Shown here: positions 1-9,950 of the stretch, in pieces
How positions within the stretch are numbered: the stretch's first letter is position 1
How the letters are laid out: each line of letters starts with the position of its first letter
Assembly (NCBI RefSeq): GCF_022012435.1
Contig: NZ_JAKLUA010000021.1
Span: forward strand, 45,436 to 109,435
Direction of reading: 5' to 3'
DNA length: 64,000 nucleotides
Source: Bradyrhizobium zhengyangense
GTDB lineage: Bacteria > Pseudomonadota > Alphaproteobacteria > Rhizobiales > Xanthobacteraceae
Made by a program: the position numbers and the translations under genes
Notes under the pieces: model-generated
What the model saw: the letters and a program-made list of their open reading frames with translations, nothing else
The model's database searches: none
Told to the model about the DNA's origin: nothing

Positions 1-61
1 TCTAATTTGGATAGGGTCCTGCTTCTTGAGGACTGTACCCAAGCATCGGGAGTACGAAACG

Positions 62-598
62 ATGCCGCGTTTGTTCACTGGTCTGGAAATTCCGGCCGAG
101 ATCGGCCAGTCGCTTTCCAACTTGCGAGGTGGCCTCCCCGGCGCCCGGTGGATCGATCCCGAAAATTATCACGTCACTCTGCGCTTCATCGGCGATATCG
201 ATGGCGCCTCCGCCAACGAGATCGCATCGATGTTGTTTCGTGTCGATCGCAAGCCGTTCGAGGTGAAGGTGCAGGGCTTGCAGAGCTTCGGCGGCCGCAA
301 GCCGCGCGCGGTGGTCGCCACCATCGCACCAAGCAAGCCGCTGATGGATCTGCAGGCCGAGCTCGAACGCATGATGCAGCGGATCGGCCTCAATCCGGAA
401 GGGCGCAAATTCATTCCGCATGTCACGCTGGCCCGGCTGCACGACGCCACCGACCGTGACGTCGCCGACTATCTCTCGATCCGCGGCTACTTCCCGAGCA
501 AGGCCTTCATGGCCGAGCGCTTCGTGCTTTTCTCGTCGCGCGCGTCGACAGGCGGCGGCCCGTATGTCGTCGAGGACGCCTACGAGCTGTGTGAGTAG
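62..598 (+). CDS. thpR: RNA 2',3'-cyclic phosphodiesterase (2H family)
   Basis: Small soluble enzyme of the 2H phosphoesterase superfamily (LigT/ThpR), which opens 2',3'-cyclic phosphate ends of RNA and was historically called 2'-5' RNA ligase. Two HxT signatures are visible, HVTLRF near residue 38 and HVTLAR near residue 120, as required for the paired catalytic histidines. The reading frame opens at a TTG at 26, but ATG at 62 gives the usual family start (MPRLFTGLEIP) and a normal length of 178 residues, so I use it. The next genes run in the opposite direction, so it appears to be the last or only gene of its unit. Confidence 0.88.
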   Translation: MPRLFTGLEIPAEIGQSLSNLRGGLPGARWIDPENYHVTLRFIGDIDGASANEIASMLFRVDRKPFEVKVQGLQSFGGRKPRAVVATIAPSKPLMDLQAELERMMQRIGLNPEGRKFIPHVTLARLHDATDRDVADYLSIRGYFPSKAFMAERFVLFSSRASTGGGPYVVEDAYELCE

Positions 599-602
599 GT
601 CT

Positions 603-1019
603 TTACCTCGGCGCGTTATCGCGGCGCACAGCGCCTGACCGGCTGACATCGGTCTTCGCGAAGTCATCGCCCTTGAACAGCAGCGGTTCGCCGCGGGTCA
701 TGGCCAGAGCGTAGGAAAAGCAATCACCGTAGTTGAGCGACGCGGCGTGACGCCCTTTCCCGTAGCGCCGCCAGGCACGTCGCGCCGCATCGGTTTGTCC
801 GGCGTCAACTGCCACGATCTCGGCGCCGATCTTGACGAGCCAGAGGTCGAATTCGCGCCCGCCCGCATCACCTAGCCGCGTCTCGATCACCATCGTTGTC
901 TCAAGCACCGTGGCCGCCGAGATCAGGCGGATCGGATCGTCCACGATCAGTCGCTCGATATCTGCTGCATCGTCTTCATTGAGTGCAATTGCCACGATCG
1001 CCGACGTATCGATCACCAT
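603..1019 (-). CDS. vapC: VapC-type PIN-domain ribonuclease toxin
   Basis: Toxin of a type II toxin-antitoxin pair; PIN-domain proteins are metal-dependent RNases, often cutting tRNA. It begins MVIDTSAIVAIALNE with the first PIN aspartate at residue 4, and has a later acidic cluster in NYGDCFSYALA, the usual third motif. Length is 138 residues, normal for VapC. Its start codon overlaps the stop codon of vapB by one base (TGATG), so the two are translationally coupled. It converges on thpR with a 4-base gap. The substrate cannot be told from the sequence. Confidence 0.9.
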   Translation of the reverse strand: MVIDTSAIVAIALNEDDAADIERLIVDDPIRLISAATVLETTMVIETRLGDAGGREFDLWLVKIGAEIVAVDAGQTDAARRAWRRYGKGRHAASLNYGDCFSYALAMTRGEPLLFKGDDFAKTDVSRSGAVRRDNAPR

Positions 1020-1273
1020 CAGCGCGGCAATCCATGGTCGTCGTATCCGAGAATTTCCTCAGGCGTGCGGTCGTCCACGACGCGCATTTCGCTCCAGCGC
1101 CGCCTGATCTCGGCCATGTCCTCCAGCAGCGCGTCTTTGTGAGCCTGTCCGCCGAGCCGGCGCAATCGCTCCTCGATGGCGCGCTTGGTTGCCGTCGTGA
1201 TGTTCTCGCCGGTCAATTGCGCGAGGCTTCGCGCCAACTGCTCCGTTTCAGGGTCCTTGATGCTTAGCGCCAT
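1019..1273 (-). CDS. vapB: VapB-type antitoxin (ribbon-helix-helix-like)
   Basis: Antitoxin partner of the downstream PIN toxin, 84 residues. The N-terminus MALSIKDPETEQLARSLA with later TATKRAIEERLRR matches the short DNA-binding antitoxins found with rhizobial VapC proteins (PSK-type transcription factor family). Such proteins neutralise the toxin and repress their own promoter. The start is the ATG at 1273, followed on the minus strand by a one-base overlap with vapC. An imperfect inverted repeat lies directly upstream and could be the operator. Confidence 0.85.
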   Translation of the reverse strand: MALSIKDPETEQLARSLAQLTGENITTATKRAIEERLRRLGGQAHKDALLEDMAEIRRRWSEMRVVDDRTPEEILGYDDHGLPR

Positions 1274-1274
1274 T

Positions 1275-1294
1275 TGAGGTTCCTTGGTTCCTCA
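1275..1294. promoter_or_regulatory. Candidate VapB operator, inverted repeat
   Basis: TGAGG at 1275-1279 and CCTCA at 1290-1294 form matched arms around 10 bases that contain the direct repeat GGTTCC twice. The element sits just upstream of vapB and next to a weak minus-strand -10-like TATACC at about 1297-1302. Autoregulation through such sites is typical of vapBC loci. The assignment is inference. Confidence 0.35.
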
Positions 1295-1467
1295 ATAGGT
1301 ATATTCTACCATGGCGGAGTGCAACAATAGATCCGTGCGGCGACCTGGACGCCGTGCTTGCACCCAGGTGGATGTCGGCGCGCAGTTCGTTCGCGAAGGC
1401 AGGAGCGCATAAGCCCTTGCGCCAATATGTCGTTGCAATTTCCGCCGGTCTCTGGCGGTAAAGGGCG

Positions 1468-2655
1468 ATGCTCTCCACCCCGAACTCCTCCTTCAGCGAA
1501 GCCTATCAAGCCCAGATCGCCTCCGGCGCGATCGAGCCCGATGCCGCGCAGGCCGAGGTCGCCGAGGCCTATGCGGCACTCGACCTGCGGCTCGCGAACT
1601 ACAGCCCCAAGCGCAAGCAGGGCCTGCTCGCCCGCCTGTTCAACGGTGGCGACAAAGACGAGGCGCCGCGCGGGCTCTACATCCATGGCGAGGTCGGTCG
1701 CGGCAAGACCATGCTGATGGACCTGTTCTTCCAGCACTCGAATGTCGAGCACAAGCGCCGCGCGCATTTCCACGAATTCATGGCCGATGTGCACGAACGC
1801 ATCTACGATTATCGGCAGGGCATCGCGCGCGGACAGATCCCTGATGGCGATGTCATCGCGCTGACCGCGCAAGCGATCTTCGAGGAGAGCTGGCTGCTCT
1901 GCTTCGACGAATTCCACGTCACCGACATCGCGGATGCGATGATCCTGGGGCGCCTGTTCGCAAAACTGTTCGAGCTCGGCACCGTCGTGGTCGCAACCTC
2001 CAACGTCGCGCCCGACGATCTCTACAAGGGCGGGTTGAACCGCGCGCTGTTCCTGCCCTTCATCAAGCAGATCACCGACCACATGGACGTCTCGCGGCTC
2101 GATGCGCGCACCGACTTCCGGCTGGAAAAACTTCAGGGCGTGCCGATGTGGCTGACGCCGGCGGATGGCGATGCCGACGCCGCGCTCAATCGCGCGTGGG
2201 TGAAAATGACGGGCAATGCCAAATGCAAGTCGCGCGACATCCAGATCAAGGGCCGCATCCTGCACGTGCCGTGCTCGGCCCATGGCGTCGCGCGCTTTGC
2301 CTTCGCCGATCTCTGCGAGAAGCCGCTGGGTGCGTCCGACTACCTCAGGCTGGCGCACGACTATCACACCATCCTGGTCGACCATATTCCAGTGATGGAC
2401 GTCTCCCAGCGCAACGCCGCCAAGCGCTTCATCACGCTGATCGACACGCTCTATGACAATGCCGTGAAGCTGATGGCATCGGCCGACGCCAACCCGATCT
2501 CGCTCTATCTCGCCCATGAGGGCAACGAGGCCATGGAGTTCAAGCGGACCTCCTCGCGCCTGATCGAGATGAGCTCTGAATCCTATCTGGCGCTGCCGCA
2601 TGGTCGCAAGGATTCCACCGCCAGCGGCTCCACCAAGGGCTTGGTCGAGACTTAA
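1468..2655 (+). CDS. zapE: Cell division protein ZapE / AFG1-family ATPase
   Basis: P-loop ATPase of the AFG1/LACE1/ZapE family, 395 residues. In Gammaproteobacteria ZapE associates with the Z-ring; mitochondrial AFG1 works in protein quality control. Walker A is GEVGRGKT at residues 74-81 and Walker B LLCFDEF ends with D147 and E148. N-terminal region (1-70) has the family NYSPKRKQGLLARL stretch. In several alphaproteobacteria this gene lies next to mdh and the suc genes, as here. The start at 1468 is ATG; the preceding region to 1294 shows no other gene. Confidence 0.9.
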   Translation: MLSTPNSSFSEAYQAQIASGAIEPDAAQAEVAEAYAALDLRLANYSPKRKQGLLARLFNGGDKDEAPRGLYIHGEVGRGKTMLMDLFFQHSNVEHKRRAHFHEFMADVHERIYDYRQGIARGQIPDGDVIALTAQAIFEESWLLCFDEFHVTDIADAMILGRLFAKLFELGTVVVATSNVAPDDLYKGGLNRALFLPFIKQITDHMDVSRLDARTDFRLEKLQGVPMWLTPADGDADAALNRAWVKMTGNAKCKSRDIQIKGRILHVPCSAHGVARFAFADLCEKPLGASDYLRLAHDYHTILVDHIPVMDVSQRNAAKRFITLIDTLYDNAVKLMASADANPISLYLAHEGNEAMEFKRTSSRLIEMSSESYLALPHGRKDSTASGSTKGLVET

Positions 2656-2681
2656 GTCCTATTCTCGCCGAAGGTACCGCT

Positions 2682-2787
2682 GTCATTCCGGGGCGCGACA
2701 AAGTCGCGAGCCCGGAATCCATCGCGCCACAAACTCAGCCGCCCGATGGATTCCGGGCCTGCGCCTGTCGGCGCATCCCGGAATGAC
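2682..2787. repeat. Intergenic mirror repeat, GTCATTCCGGGGCGCG type
   Basis: The element starts GTCATTCCGGGGCGCG and ends with the complement of the same end, CATCCCGGAATGAC. Its inner parts (AGCCCGGAATCCATCG / CGATGGATTCCGGGCC) are also complementary, so the whole can fold on itself. Copies of the same family lie at 18214-18316 and 27120-27219. It separates zapE from mdh. Confidence 0.85.
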
Positions 2788-2917
2788 GGATCGGGTATGC
2801 TGATTGCTATCTCGCCAAGCCCGACAATTGGGCATCCACCGACTTGAACGGGGGAAGCGAAAGGGATAACCACCCATTCAGTTTTTCCCTCCTCACGTGT
2901 CTAAAGGACAGGTTCAC

Positions 2918-3886
2918 ATGGCGCGCGACAAGATTGCTTTGATTGGCTCCGGCCAGATCGGCGGAACGCTGGCTCACCTCATCGGCCTGAAAGAACTGGG
3001 CGACGTCGTGATGTTCGACATCGCCGAGGGCGTGCCGCAGGGCAAGGCGCTCGACATCGCGCAGTCCTCGCCGGTCGACGGTTTTGACGCGCACTATACC
3101 GGCGCCAATTCCTACGAGGCGCTCGACAACGCCAAGGTCTGCATCGTCACTGCCGGCGTGCCGCGCAAGCCCGGCATGAGCCGCGACGACCTCCTCTCCA
3201 TCAACCTCAAGGTCATGGAGCAGGTCGGCGCCGGCATCAAGAAGTACGCCCCCGACGCGTTCGTCATCTGCATCACCAACCCGCTCGACGCCATGGTCTG
3301 GGCGCTGCAGAAGGCCTCGGGCCTGCCGCACAAGAAGGTCGTCGGCATGGCCGGCGTGCTCGACTCCGCGCGCTTCCGCTACTTCCTCGCCGACGAATTC
3401 AACGTCTCGGTCGAAGACGTCACCGCCTTCGTGCTCGGCGGCCACGGCGACACCATGGTGCCGCTGGTGAAGTACTCCACCGTCGCCGGCATCCCGCTGC
3501 CCGACCTCGTCAAGATGGGTTGGACCTCGCAGGCGCGCCTCGACGAGATCGTCGACCGCACCCGCAACGGCGGCGCCGAGATCGTCAATTTGCTCAAGAC
3601 CGGCTCGGCCTTCTACGCGCCGGCCGCCTCCGCCATCGCGATGGCCGAGAGCTATCTGCGTGACAAGAAGCGCGTGCTGCCCTGTGCCGCCTATCTCAAC
3701 GGCGAGTACAGCGTGAAGGACATGTATGTCGGCGTGCCGGTCGTGATCGGCTCCAAGGGCGTCGAGCGCGTCGTCGAGATCGAACTCGCCGGCAAGGACC
3801 GCGAGGCCTTCGACAAGTCGGTCGGCGCGGTGCAGGGCCTGGTCGATGCCTGCAAGAAGATCGCCCCCGATCTTCTCGGCCGCTAA
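2918..3886 (+). CDS. mdh: Malate dehydrogenase (NAD, LDH-like type)
   Basis: Oxidises malate to oxaloacetate with NAD in the TCA cycle. The N-terminus MARDKIALIGSGQIGG carries the Rossmann GxGxxG. The proton-relay histidine is H176 in GGHGDTMVPL, and the substrate-binding arginines of the mobile loop are in GVPRKPGMSRDD. Length is 322 residues, as for the alphaproteobacterial, lactate-dehydrogenase-like group. A longer frame from a GTG at 2897 exists, but AAAGGACAG stands 6 bases before the ATG at 2918 and decides the start. A good terminator follows, yet sucC starts only 197 bases on, so the suc genes probably have their own promoter as well. Confidence 0.97.
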   Translation: MARDKIALIGSGQIGGTLAHLIGLKELGDVVMFDIAEGVPQGKALDIAQSSPVDGFDAHYTGANSYEALDNAKVCIVTAGVPRKPGMSRDDLLSINLKVMEQVGAGIKKYAPDAFVICITNPLDAMVWALQKASGLPHKKVVGMAGVLDSARFRYFLADEFNVSVEDVTAFVLGGHGDTMVPLVKYSTVAGIPLPDLVKMGWTSQARLDEIVDRTRNGGAEIVNLLKTGSAFYAPAASAIAMAESYLRDKKRVLPCAAYLNGEYSVKDMYVGVPVVIGSKGVERVVEIELAGKDREAFDKSVGAVQGLVDACKKIAPDLLGR

Positions 3887-3898
3887 GCGCGACAATTC

Positions 3899-3929
3899 CC
3901 GCCGAAGATCGAAACCCGGTCTTCGGCGG
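3899..3929 (+). terminator. Rho-independent terminator after mdh
   Basis: Perfect 10-base arms CCGCCGAAGA (3899-3908) and TCTTCGGCGG (3920-3929) around an 11-base loop, followed by TTTCATTT. Confidence 0.85.
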
Positions 3930-4083
3930 TTTCATTTCCGGACCCGGCTGGCCGGGGTGGGGTCTGGTCCACAATTTCGATATCAAAGAATCCGGGTTGC
4001 AGTTCCTGTGGTATATGGTATGCCAGCCACAAGACTGAGGTGGGCCCATGGGGTCACCGCCCGCGGGTTCAGGGAGCGACCAT

Positions 4084-5280
<1,197 letters not shown>

Positions 5281-5284
5281 GGCC

Positions 5285-5764
5285 ATGGCCCAGGACCATC
5301 TCTCCGCATCGTCTCCGCTTGCAGAGCATGCGCGTCTCGCCGCATTCGCCGGCGAATGGAACGGTGAAGAGATGGTCTTTCCGTCGCGCTGGACGGAAGG
5401 CGGACCGGCCACCTCGCGTACCGTCGCGCGCATGGATCTCAACGGGTTCTATTTGATCCAGGACTCGGTGCAGATGCGCGATGGCAAGCAGGCCTTCGCC
5501 ACCCACGGCCTCTTCACCTACGACCGCGACGACCGGACCTACAAATTGTTCTGGTACGACTCGCTCGGCTACACGCCGCCCTCGCCCGCCTCGGGTGGGT
5601 GGGTCGGCAACACCCTGACGCTGGTGCGCGGTTCGCTCCGCGGCAATGCGCGCCACGTCTACGAGATCATCGACGACGCCTCTTACTCGTTGAAGATTCA
5701 GTTCTCGCCGGATGCGGAAGGCTGGGCCGACGTGCTCACCGGCATCTATCGCCGCATCCACTGA
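5285..5764 (+). CDS. DUF1579-family protein between sucC and sucD
   Basis: Soluble protein of 159 residues without signal peptide or membrane segment. The pattern LAAFAGEWNGEEMVFPS, later HGLFTYDRDDRTYKLFWYDS and ADVLTGIYRRI is that of the lipocalin-like DUF1579 family, whose members have no firmly assigned reaction. It begins 4 bases after the sucC stop and ends 36 bases before sucD, so it is almost certainly cotranscribed with them. Codon use matches its neighbours. A role connected with CoA or acyl metabolism is possible from position only. Confidence 0.75.
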   Translation: MAQDHLSASSPLAEHARLAAFAGEWNGEEMVFPSRWTEGGPATSRTVARMDLNGFYLIQDSVQMRDGKQAFATHGLFTYDRDDRTYKLFWYDSLGYTPPSPASGGWVGNTLTLVRGSLRGNARHVYEIIDDASYSLKIQFSPDAEGWADVLTGIYRRIH

Positions 5765-5800
5765 TCCTCTCACTCCGTTAGTTTCGCGAAAGCAGACCTC

Positions 5801-6685
5801 ATGTCCATCCTGATCGACAAGAACACCAAGGTCATCTGCCAGGGCTTCACCGGCAAGAACGGCACCTTCCATTCCGAGGCTGCGATTGCTTACGGCACCA
5901 AGATGGTCGGCGGCACCTCGCCCGGCAAAGGCGGCTCGACCCATCTGAACCTGCCGGTGTTCGACACCGTGCGCGAGGCGCGCGAGAAGACCGGTGCCGA
6001 TGCATCGGTGATCTACGTGCCGCCGCCGGGCGCGGCCGACGCGATCTGCGAAGCCATCGACGCCGAGATCCCGCTGATCGTCTGCATCACCGAAGGCATC
6101 CCCGTCATCGACATGGTGCGCGTGAAGCGCTCGCTCGCCGGCTCCAAGTCGCGCCTGATCGGACCGAACTGCCCGGGCGTCATGACCGCCGGCGAGTGCA
6201 AGATCGGCATCATGCCGGCCAACATCTTCAAGACCGGCTCGGTCGGCATCGTCTCCCGGTCGGGCACGCTGACCTATGAAGCCGTGTTCCAGACCTCCCA
6301 GGAAGGCCTCGGCCAGACCACCGCGGTCGGCATCGGCGGCGATCCGGTCAAGGGCACCGAATTCATCGACGTCCTCGAAATGCTGCTGGCCGATCCCAAG
6401 ACCGAGTCGATCATCATGATCGGCGAGATCGGCGGTTCGGCCGAGGAGGACGCCGCCCAGTTCCTCAAGGACGAGGCCAAGCGCGGCCGCAAGAAGCCGA
6501 TGGTCGGTTTCATCGCGGGCGTCACCGCACCTCCCGGCCGCCGCATGGGCCATGCCGGCGCGATCATTTCCGGCGGCAAGGGCGACGCCGGTTCCAAGAC
6601 CGAGGCGATGAAATCCGCAGGGATTACAGTGTCCCCGTCGCCTGCCCGCCTCGGCCACACGCTTGCCGAAAAGTTGAAAGGCTAA
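5801..6685 (+). CDS. sucD: Succinyl-CoA synthetase alpha subunit
   Basis: Alpha subunit, 294 residues, carrying the CoA-binding Rossmann domain (MSILIDKNTKVICQGFTGKN) and the phosphohistidine loop GHAGAIISGGKG with H251 as the phosphorylated residue. Works with the SucC product of the same operon. The start is the ATG at 5801. A gap of 137 bases separates it from sucA. Confidence 0.97.
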   Translation: MSILIDKNTKVICQGFTGKNGTFHSEAAIAYGTKMVGGTSPGKGGSTHLNLPVFDTVREAREKTGADASVIYVPPPGAADAICEAIDAEIPLIVCITEGIPVIDMVRVKRSLAGSKSRLIGPNCPGVMTAGECKIGIMPANIFKTGSVGIVSRSGTLTYEAVFQTSQEGLGQTTAVGIGGDPVKGTEFIDVLEMLLADPKTESIIMIGEIGGSAEEDAAQFLKDEAKRGRKKPMVGFIAGVTAPPGRRMGHAGAIISGGKGDAGSKTEAMKSAGITVSPSPARLGHTLAEKLKG

Positions 6686-6822
6686 TTCACTCCTTCGTGC
6701 TTTTCCGGGCGAAGTTTCGCAGCAAATAGGGTAAAGGGTGCCTGTCGCGTCGAGCCTCTGTCGGGGGAGCTCGGCGCCAGCGCCGTTTGTTATGCGCGAA
6801 CCGAAATCGCCAGGAACCCAGT

Positions 6823-9792
6823 ATGTCTCGCCAGGACGCGAACGCAGCCTTTGCCCTGTCATCATTTTTGCAGGGCACCAACGCCACCTACATCGACGAA
6901 ATCTACGCCCGCTACGAGAAGGACCCATCCTCGGTCGACGCCGAGTGGCAGGAGTTCTTCAAGAGCCTCAACGACCAGCCGGCCGACGTCCGGAAGAACG
7001 CCGAGGGTCCGTCCTGGGAGCGCGACAACTGGCCGCTGACCCCGCAGGACGATCTGACGTCCGCCCTCGACGGCAATTGGGCCGAAGTGGAGAAGGCGGT
7101 TGGCGCCAAGATCGCCGCCAAGGCGCAAGCCAAGGGGGGCGACAAGGGCGCCGCGATTACTTCCGCCGAATTGCTCCAGGCCACGCGCGACTCGGTCCGT
7201 GCGTTGATGCTGATCCGCTCCTACCGCATGCGCGGCCACTTTCACGCCAAGCTCGATCCGCTCGGCATCGAAGCCCAGCGCAACCGCGAAGAGCTTGACC
7301 CGCGCACCTACGGCTTCAGCGAAGCCGATTTCGACCGCAAGATCTTCCTCGATCACGTGCTCGGCCTCGAATACGGCAGCTTGCGCGAGATCACCGCGAT
7401 CTGCGAGCGCACCTATTGCCAGACGCTCGGCGTCGAGTTCATGCATATCAGCAATGCCGCGCAGAAGGCCTGGATCCAGGAGCGCATCGAGGGGCCGGAC
7501 AAGGAAATCTCCTTCACCCGCGAAGGCCGCAGAGCCATCCTGACGAAGCTGGTCGAAGCCGAGGGCTTCGAAAAATTCTGCGACACCAAGTTCACCGGCA
7601 CCAAGCGCTTCGGCCTCGATGGTGGCGAAGCCTTGATCCCCGCGCTCGAGCAGATCATCAAGCGCGGCGGCAATCTTGGCGTAAAGGAAATCGTGCTCGG
7701 CATGCCGCATCGCGGCCGCCTCAACGTGCTGACCCAGGTGTTGGGCAAGGCCCATCGCGCACTGTTCCACGAGTTCAAGGGCGGCTCGGCCAACCCCGAC
7801 GCGGTCGAAGGCTCGGGCGACGTCAAGTATCACCTCGGCGCCTCCTCGGACCGCGAGTTCGACGGCAACCGCATCCATCTGTCGTTGACCGCCAACCCCT
7901 CGCATCTCGAGATCGTCGATCCCGTCGTGCTCGGCAAGGTGCGCGCGAAGCAGGACCAGCACGGCGATCCGCCGGACCAGCGCATCTCGGTGATGCCGCT
8001 CTTGATGCACGGCGACGCGGCGTTCGCCGGCCAGGGCGTGGTGGCGGAATGTTTCGGACTGTCGGACCTGAAGGGCTACCGGACCGGCGGCTCCGTGCAC
8101 TTCATCGTCAACAACCAGATCGGCTTCACCACCTATCCGCGTTACTCGCGCTCCTCGCCCTATCCGTCCGATGTGGCGAAGATGATCGACGCGCCGATCT
8201 TCCATGTGAATGGCGACGATCCGGAGGCCGTGGTGTTCGCGGCCAAGGTCGCGACCGAATTCCGGCAGAAGTTCCACAAGCCTGTCGTCATCGACATGTG
8301 GTGCTATCGCCGCTACGGCCACAATGAGGGCGATGAGCCCGCGTTCACCCAGCCCGTGATGTACAAGCGGATCGCGGCCCATCCCTCGACCCTCACGCTC
8401 TACTCCAAGCGCCTGATCGCCGAAGGCGTGGTCACCGAGGGAGAGGTCGACAAGCTCAAGGCCGACTGGCGCGCCCGACTCGATGCCGAGTTCGAGGCCG
8501 GCACCTCCTACAAGCCGAACAAGGCCGACTGGCTCGACGGCAAATGGTCCGGCTTCAAGATCGCCGACCAGGAAGAGGATGCACGCCGCGGCGTCACCGG
8601 CGTCGACCTGCCTGTTCTCAAGGACATCGGTCGCAAGATCACCAAGGTGCCGGATGGTTTCCGCGTTCACCGCACCATCCAGCGCTTCCTCGACAACCGT
8701 GCCAAGGCGATCGACACCGGTGCCGGCATCGATTGGGCGACCGGCGAAGCGCTGGCGTTCTGCACGCTGCTCAACGAGAACCACCATGTCCGCCTGTCCG
8801 GACAGGATTCGGAGCGCGGCACCTTCTCGCAGCGTCACTCGGTCCTGATCGACCAGGAGGACGAGAGCCGCTACACGCCGTTCAACCATCTCGGCAACGA
8901 GCAGGGCCATTACGAGGTCATCAACTCGCTGCTGTCGGAAGAAGCGGTGCTCGGCTTCGAATACGGCTACTCGCTGGCCGAGCCGAATACGCTGACGCTC
9001 TGGGAAGCCCAGTTCGGCGACTTCGCCAACGGCGCGCAGGTCGTGTTCGACCAGTTCATCTCCTCGGGCGAGCGCAAATGGCTGCGCATGTCCGGCCTCG
9101 TCTGCCTGTTGCCGCACGGCTATGAGGGCCAGGGTCCGGAGCACTCCTCGGCTCGTCTGGAGCGTTACCTGCAGATGTCCGCGGAAGACAACATGCAGGT
9201 TGTCTATCCGACCACGCCGGCGAACTATTTCCACGCGCTGCGCCGTCAGCTTCATCGCGAGATCCGCAAGCCGCTGATCATGATGACGCCGAAATCGCTG
9301 CTGCGTCACAAGCGTGCGGTCTCGCGTCTCGAGGAGCTCGCGAAGGGAACGACCTTCCACCGCATCCTCTACGATGACGCCCAGATGCTGCCGAACGAGC
9401 CGATCAAGCTCGTTCCGGACGACAAGATCCGCCGCATCGTGCTCTGCTCGGGCAAGGTCTATTACGACCTCTATGAAGAGCGCGAGAAGCGCGGCATCGA
9501 CGACATCTATCTGATGCGCGTCGAGCAGCTCTATCCGGTGCCGCTGAAGGCGCTGGTGGCCGAGCTGTCGCGCTTCAAGAAGGCGGAAGTGATCTGGTGC
9601 CAGGAGGAGCCGCGCAACATGGGCGCCTGGCACTTCATCGAGCCCTATCTGGAATGGGTGCTGAACCAGGTGAACGGTGCGAGCCGGCGTCCGCGTTATG
9701 TCGGCCGCGCCGCTTCCGCCGCGACCGCCACTGGTCTGATGTCCAAACATCAGGCGCAGCTGAAGGCGTTCCTGGACGAAGCACTGAGCTGA
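6823..9792 (+). CDS. sucA: 2-oxoglutarate dehydrogenase E1 component
   Basis: Thiamine-diphosphate-dependent E1 subunit, 989 residues, that decarboxylates 2-oxoglutarate and passes the succinyl group to the lipoyl arm of E2. Visible: an N-terminal E2-binding segment (FLQGTNATYIDEIYARYEKDP), the ThDP-binding region HGDAAFAGQGVVAE with downstream VNNQIGFTT, and the C-terminal transketolase-like half with GYEGQGPEHSSARLERY. A longer frame from 6787 exists, but the ATG at 6823 follows CAGGAACCC and gives MSRQDANAAFALSSFLQG, the expected start. A mirror repeat separates it from odhB. Confidence 0.97.
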   Translation: MSRQDANAAFALSSFLQGTNATYIDEIYARYEKDPSSVDAEWQEFFKSLNDQPADVRKNAEGPSWERDNWPLTPQDDLTSALDGNWAEVEKAVGAKIAAKAQAKGGDKGAAITSAELLQATRDSVRALMLIRSYRMRGHFHAKLDPLGIEAQRNREELDPRTYGFSEADFDRKIFLDHVLGLEYGSLREITAICERTYCQTLGVEFMHISNAAQKAWIQERIEGPDKEISFTREGRRAILTKLVEAEGFEKFCDTKFTGTKRFGLDGGEALIPALEQIIKRGGNLGVKEIVLGMPHRGRLNVLTQVLGKAHRALFHEFKGGSANPDAVEGSGDVKYHLGASSDREFDGNRIHLSLTANPSHLEIVDPVVLGKVRAKQDQHGDPPDQRISVMPLLMHGDAAFAGQGVVAECFGLSDLKGYRTGGSVHFIVNNQIGFTTYPRYSRSSPYPSDVAKMIDAPIFHVNGDDPEAVVFAAKVATEFRQKFHKPVVIDMWCYRRYGHNEGDEPAFTQPVMYKRIAAHPSTLTLYSKRLIAEGVVTEGEVDKLKADWRARLDAEFEAGTSYKPNKADWLDGKWSGFKIADQEEDARRGVTGVDLPVLKDIGRKITKVPDGFRVHRTIQRFLDNRAKAIDTGAGIDWATGEALAFCTLLNENHHVRLSGQDSERGTFSQRHSVLIDQEDESRYTPFNHLGNEQGHYEVINSLLSEEAVLGFEYGYSLAEPNTLTLWEAQFGDFANGAQVVFDQFISSGERKWLRMSGLVCLLPHGYEGQGPEHSSARLERYLQMSAEDNMQVVYPTTPANYFHALRRQLHREIRKPLIMMTPKSLLRHKRAVSRLEELAKGTTFHRILYDDAQMLPNEPIKLVPDDKIRRIVLCSGKVYYDLYEEREKRGIDDIYLMRVEQLYPVPLKALVAELSRFKKAEVIWCQEEPRNMGAWHFIEPYLEWVLNQVNGASRRPRYVGRAASAATATGLMSKHQAQLKAFLDEALS

Positions 9793-9807
9793 GAAGTTTT
9801 TAAGACT

Positions 9808-9906
9808 GTCATTGCCCGCGAAGGCGGGCAATCCAGTACGCCGTGAACTTCGTGATCAGAACGAACGTCGCGGAGTACTGGATGCCCCGCCTTCGCGGGG
9901 CATGAC
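9808..9906. repeat. Intergenic mirror repeat between sucA and odhB
   Basis: Left end GTCATTGCCCGCGAAGGCGG is mirrored by CCGCCTTCGCGGGGCATGAC, with inner CCAGTACGCCG / GGAGTACTGG. It is a second family of terminally complementary elements; a relative with GTCGTCCCTGCG ends is at 39287-39413. Confidence 0.85.
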
Positions 9907-9950
9907 GTATGAATTCCTGTCCGCGACTGCGATCCCTTGAGGAAAAGACC

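Noticed and set aside
6862..9831. 989-codon minus-strand frame opposite sucA
   Set aside because: It is an antisense shadow of sucA produced by high GC content; composition is Arg/Ala/Val/His-rich with no domain, and sucA itself is certain.
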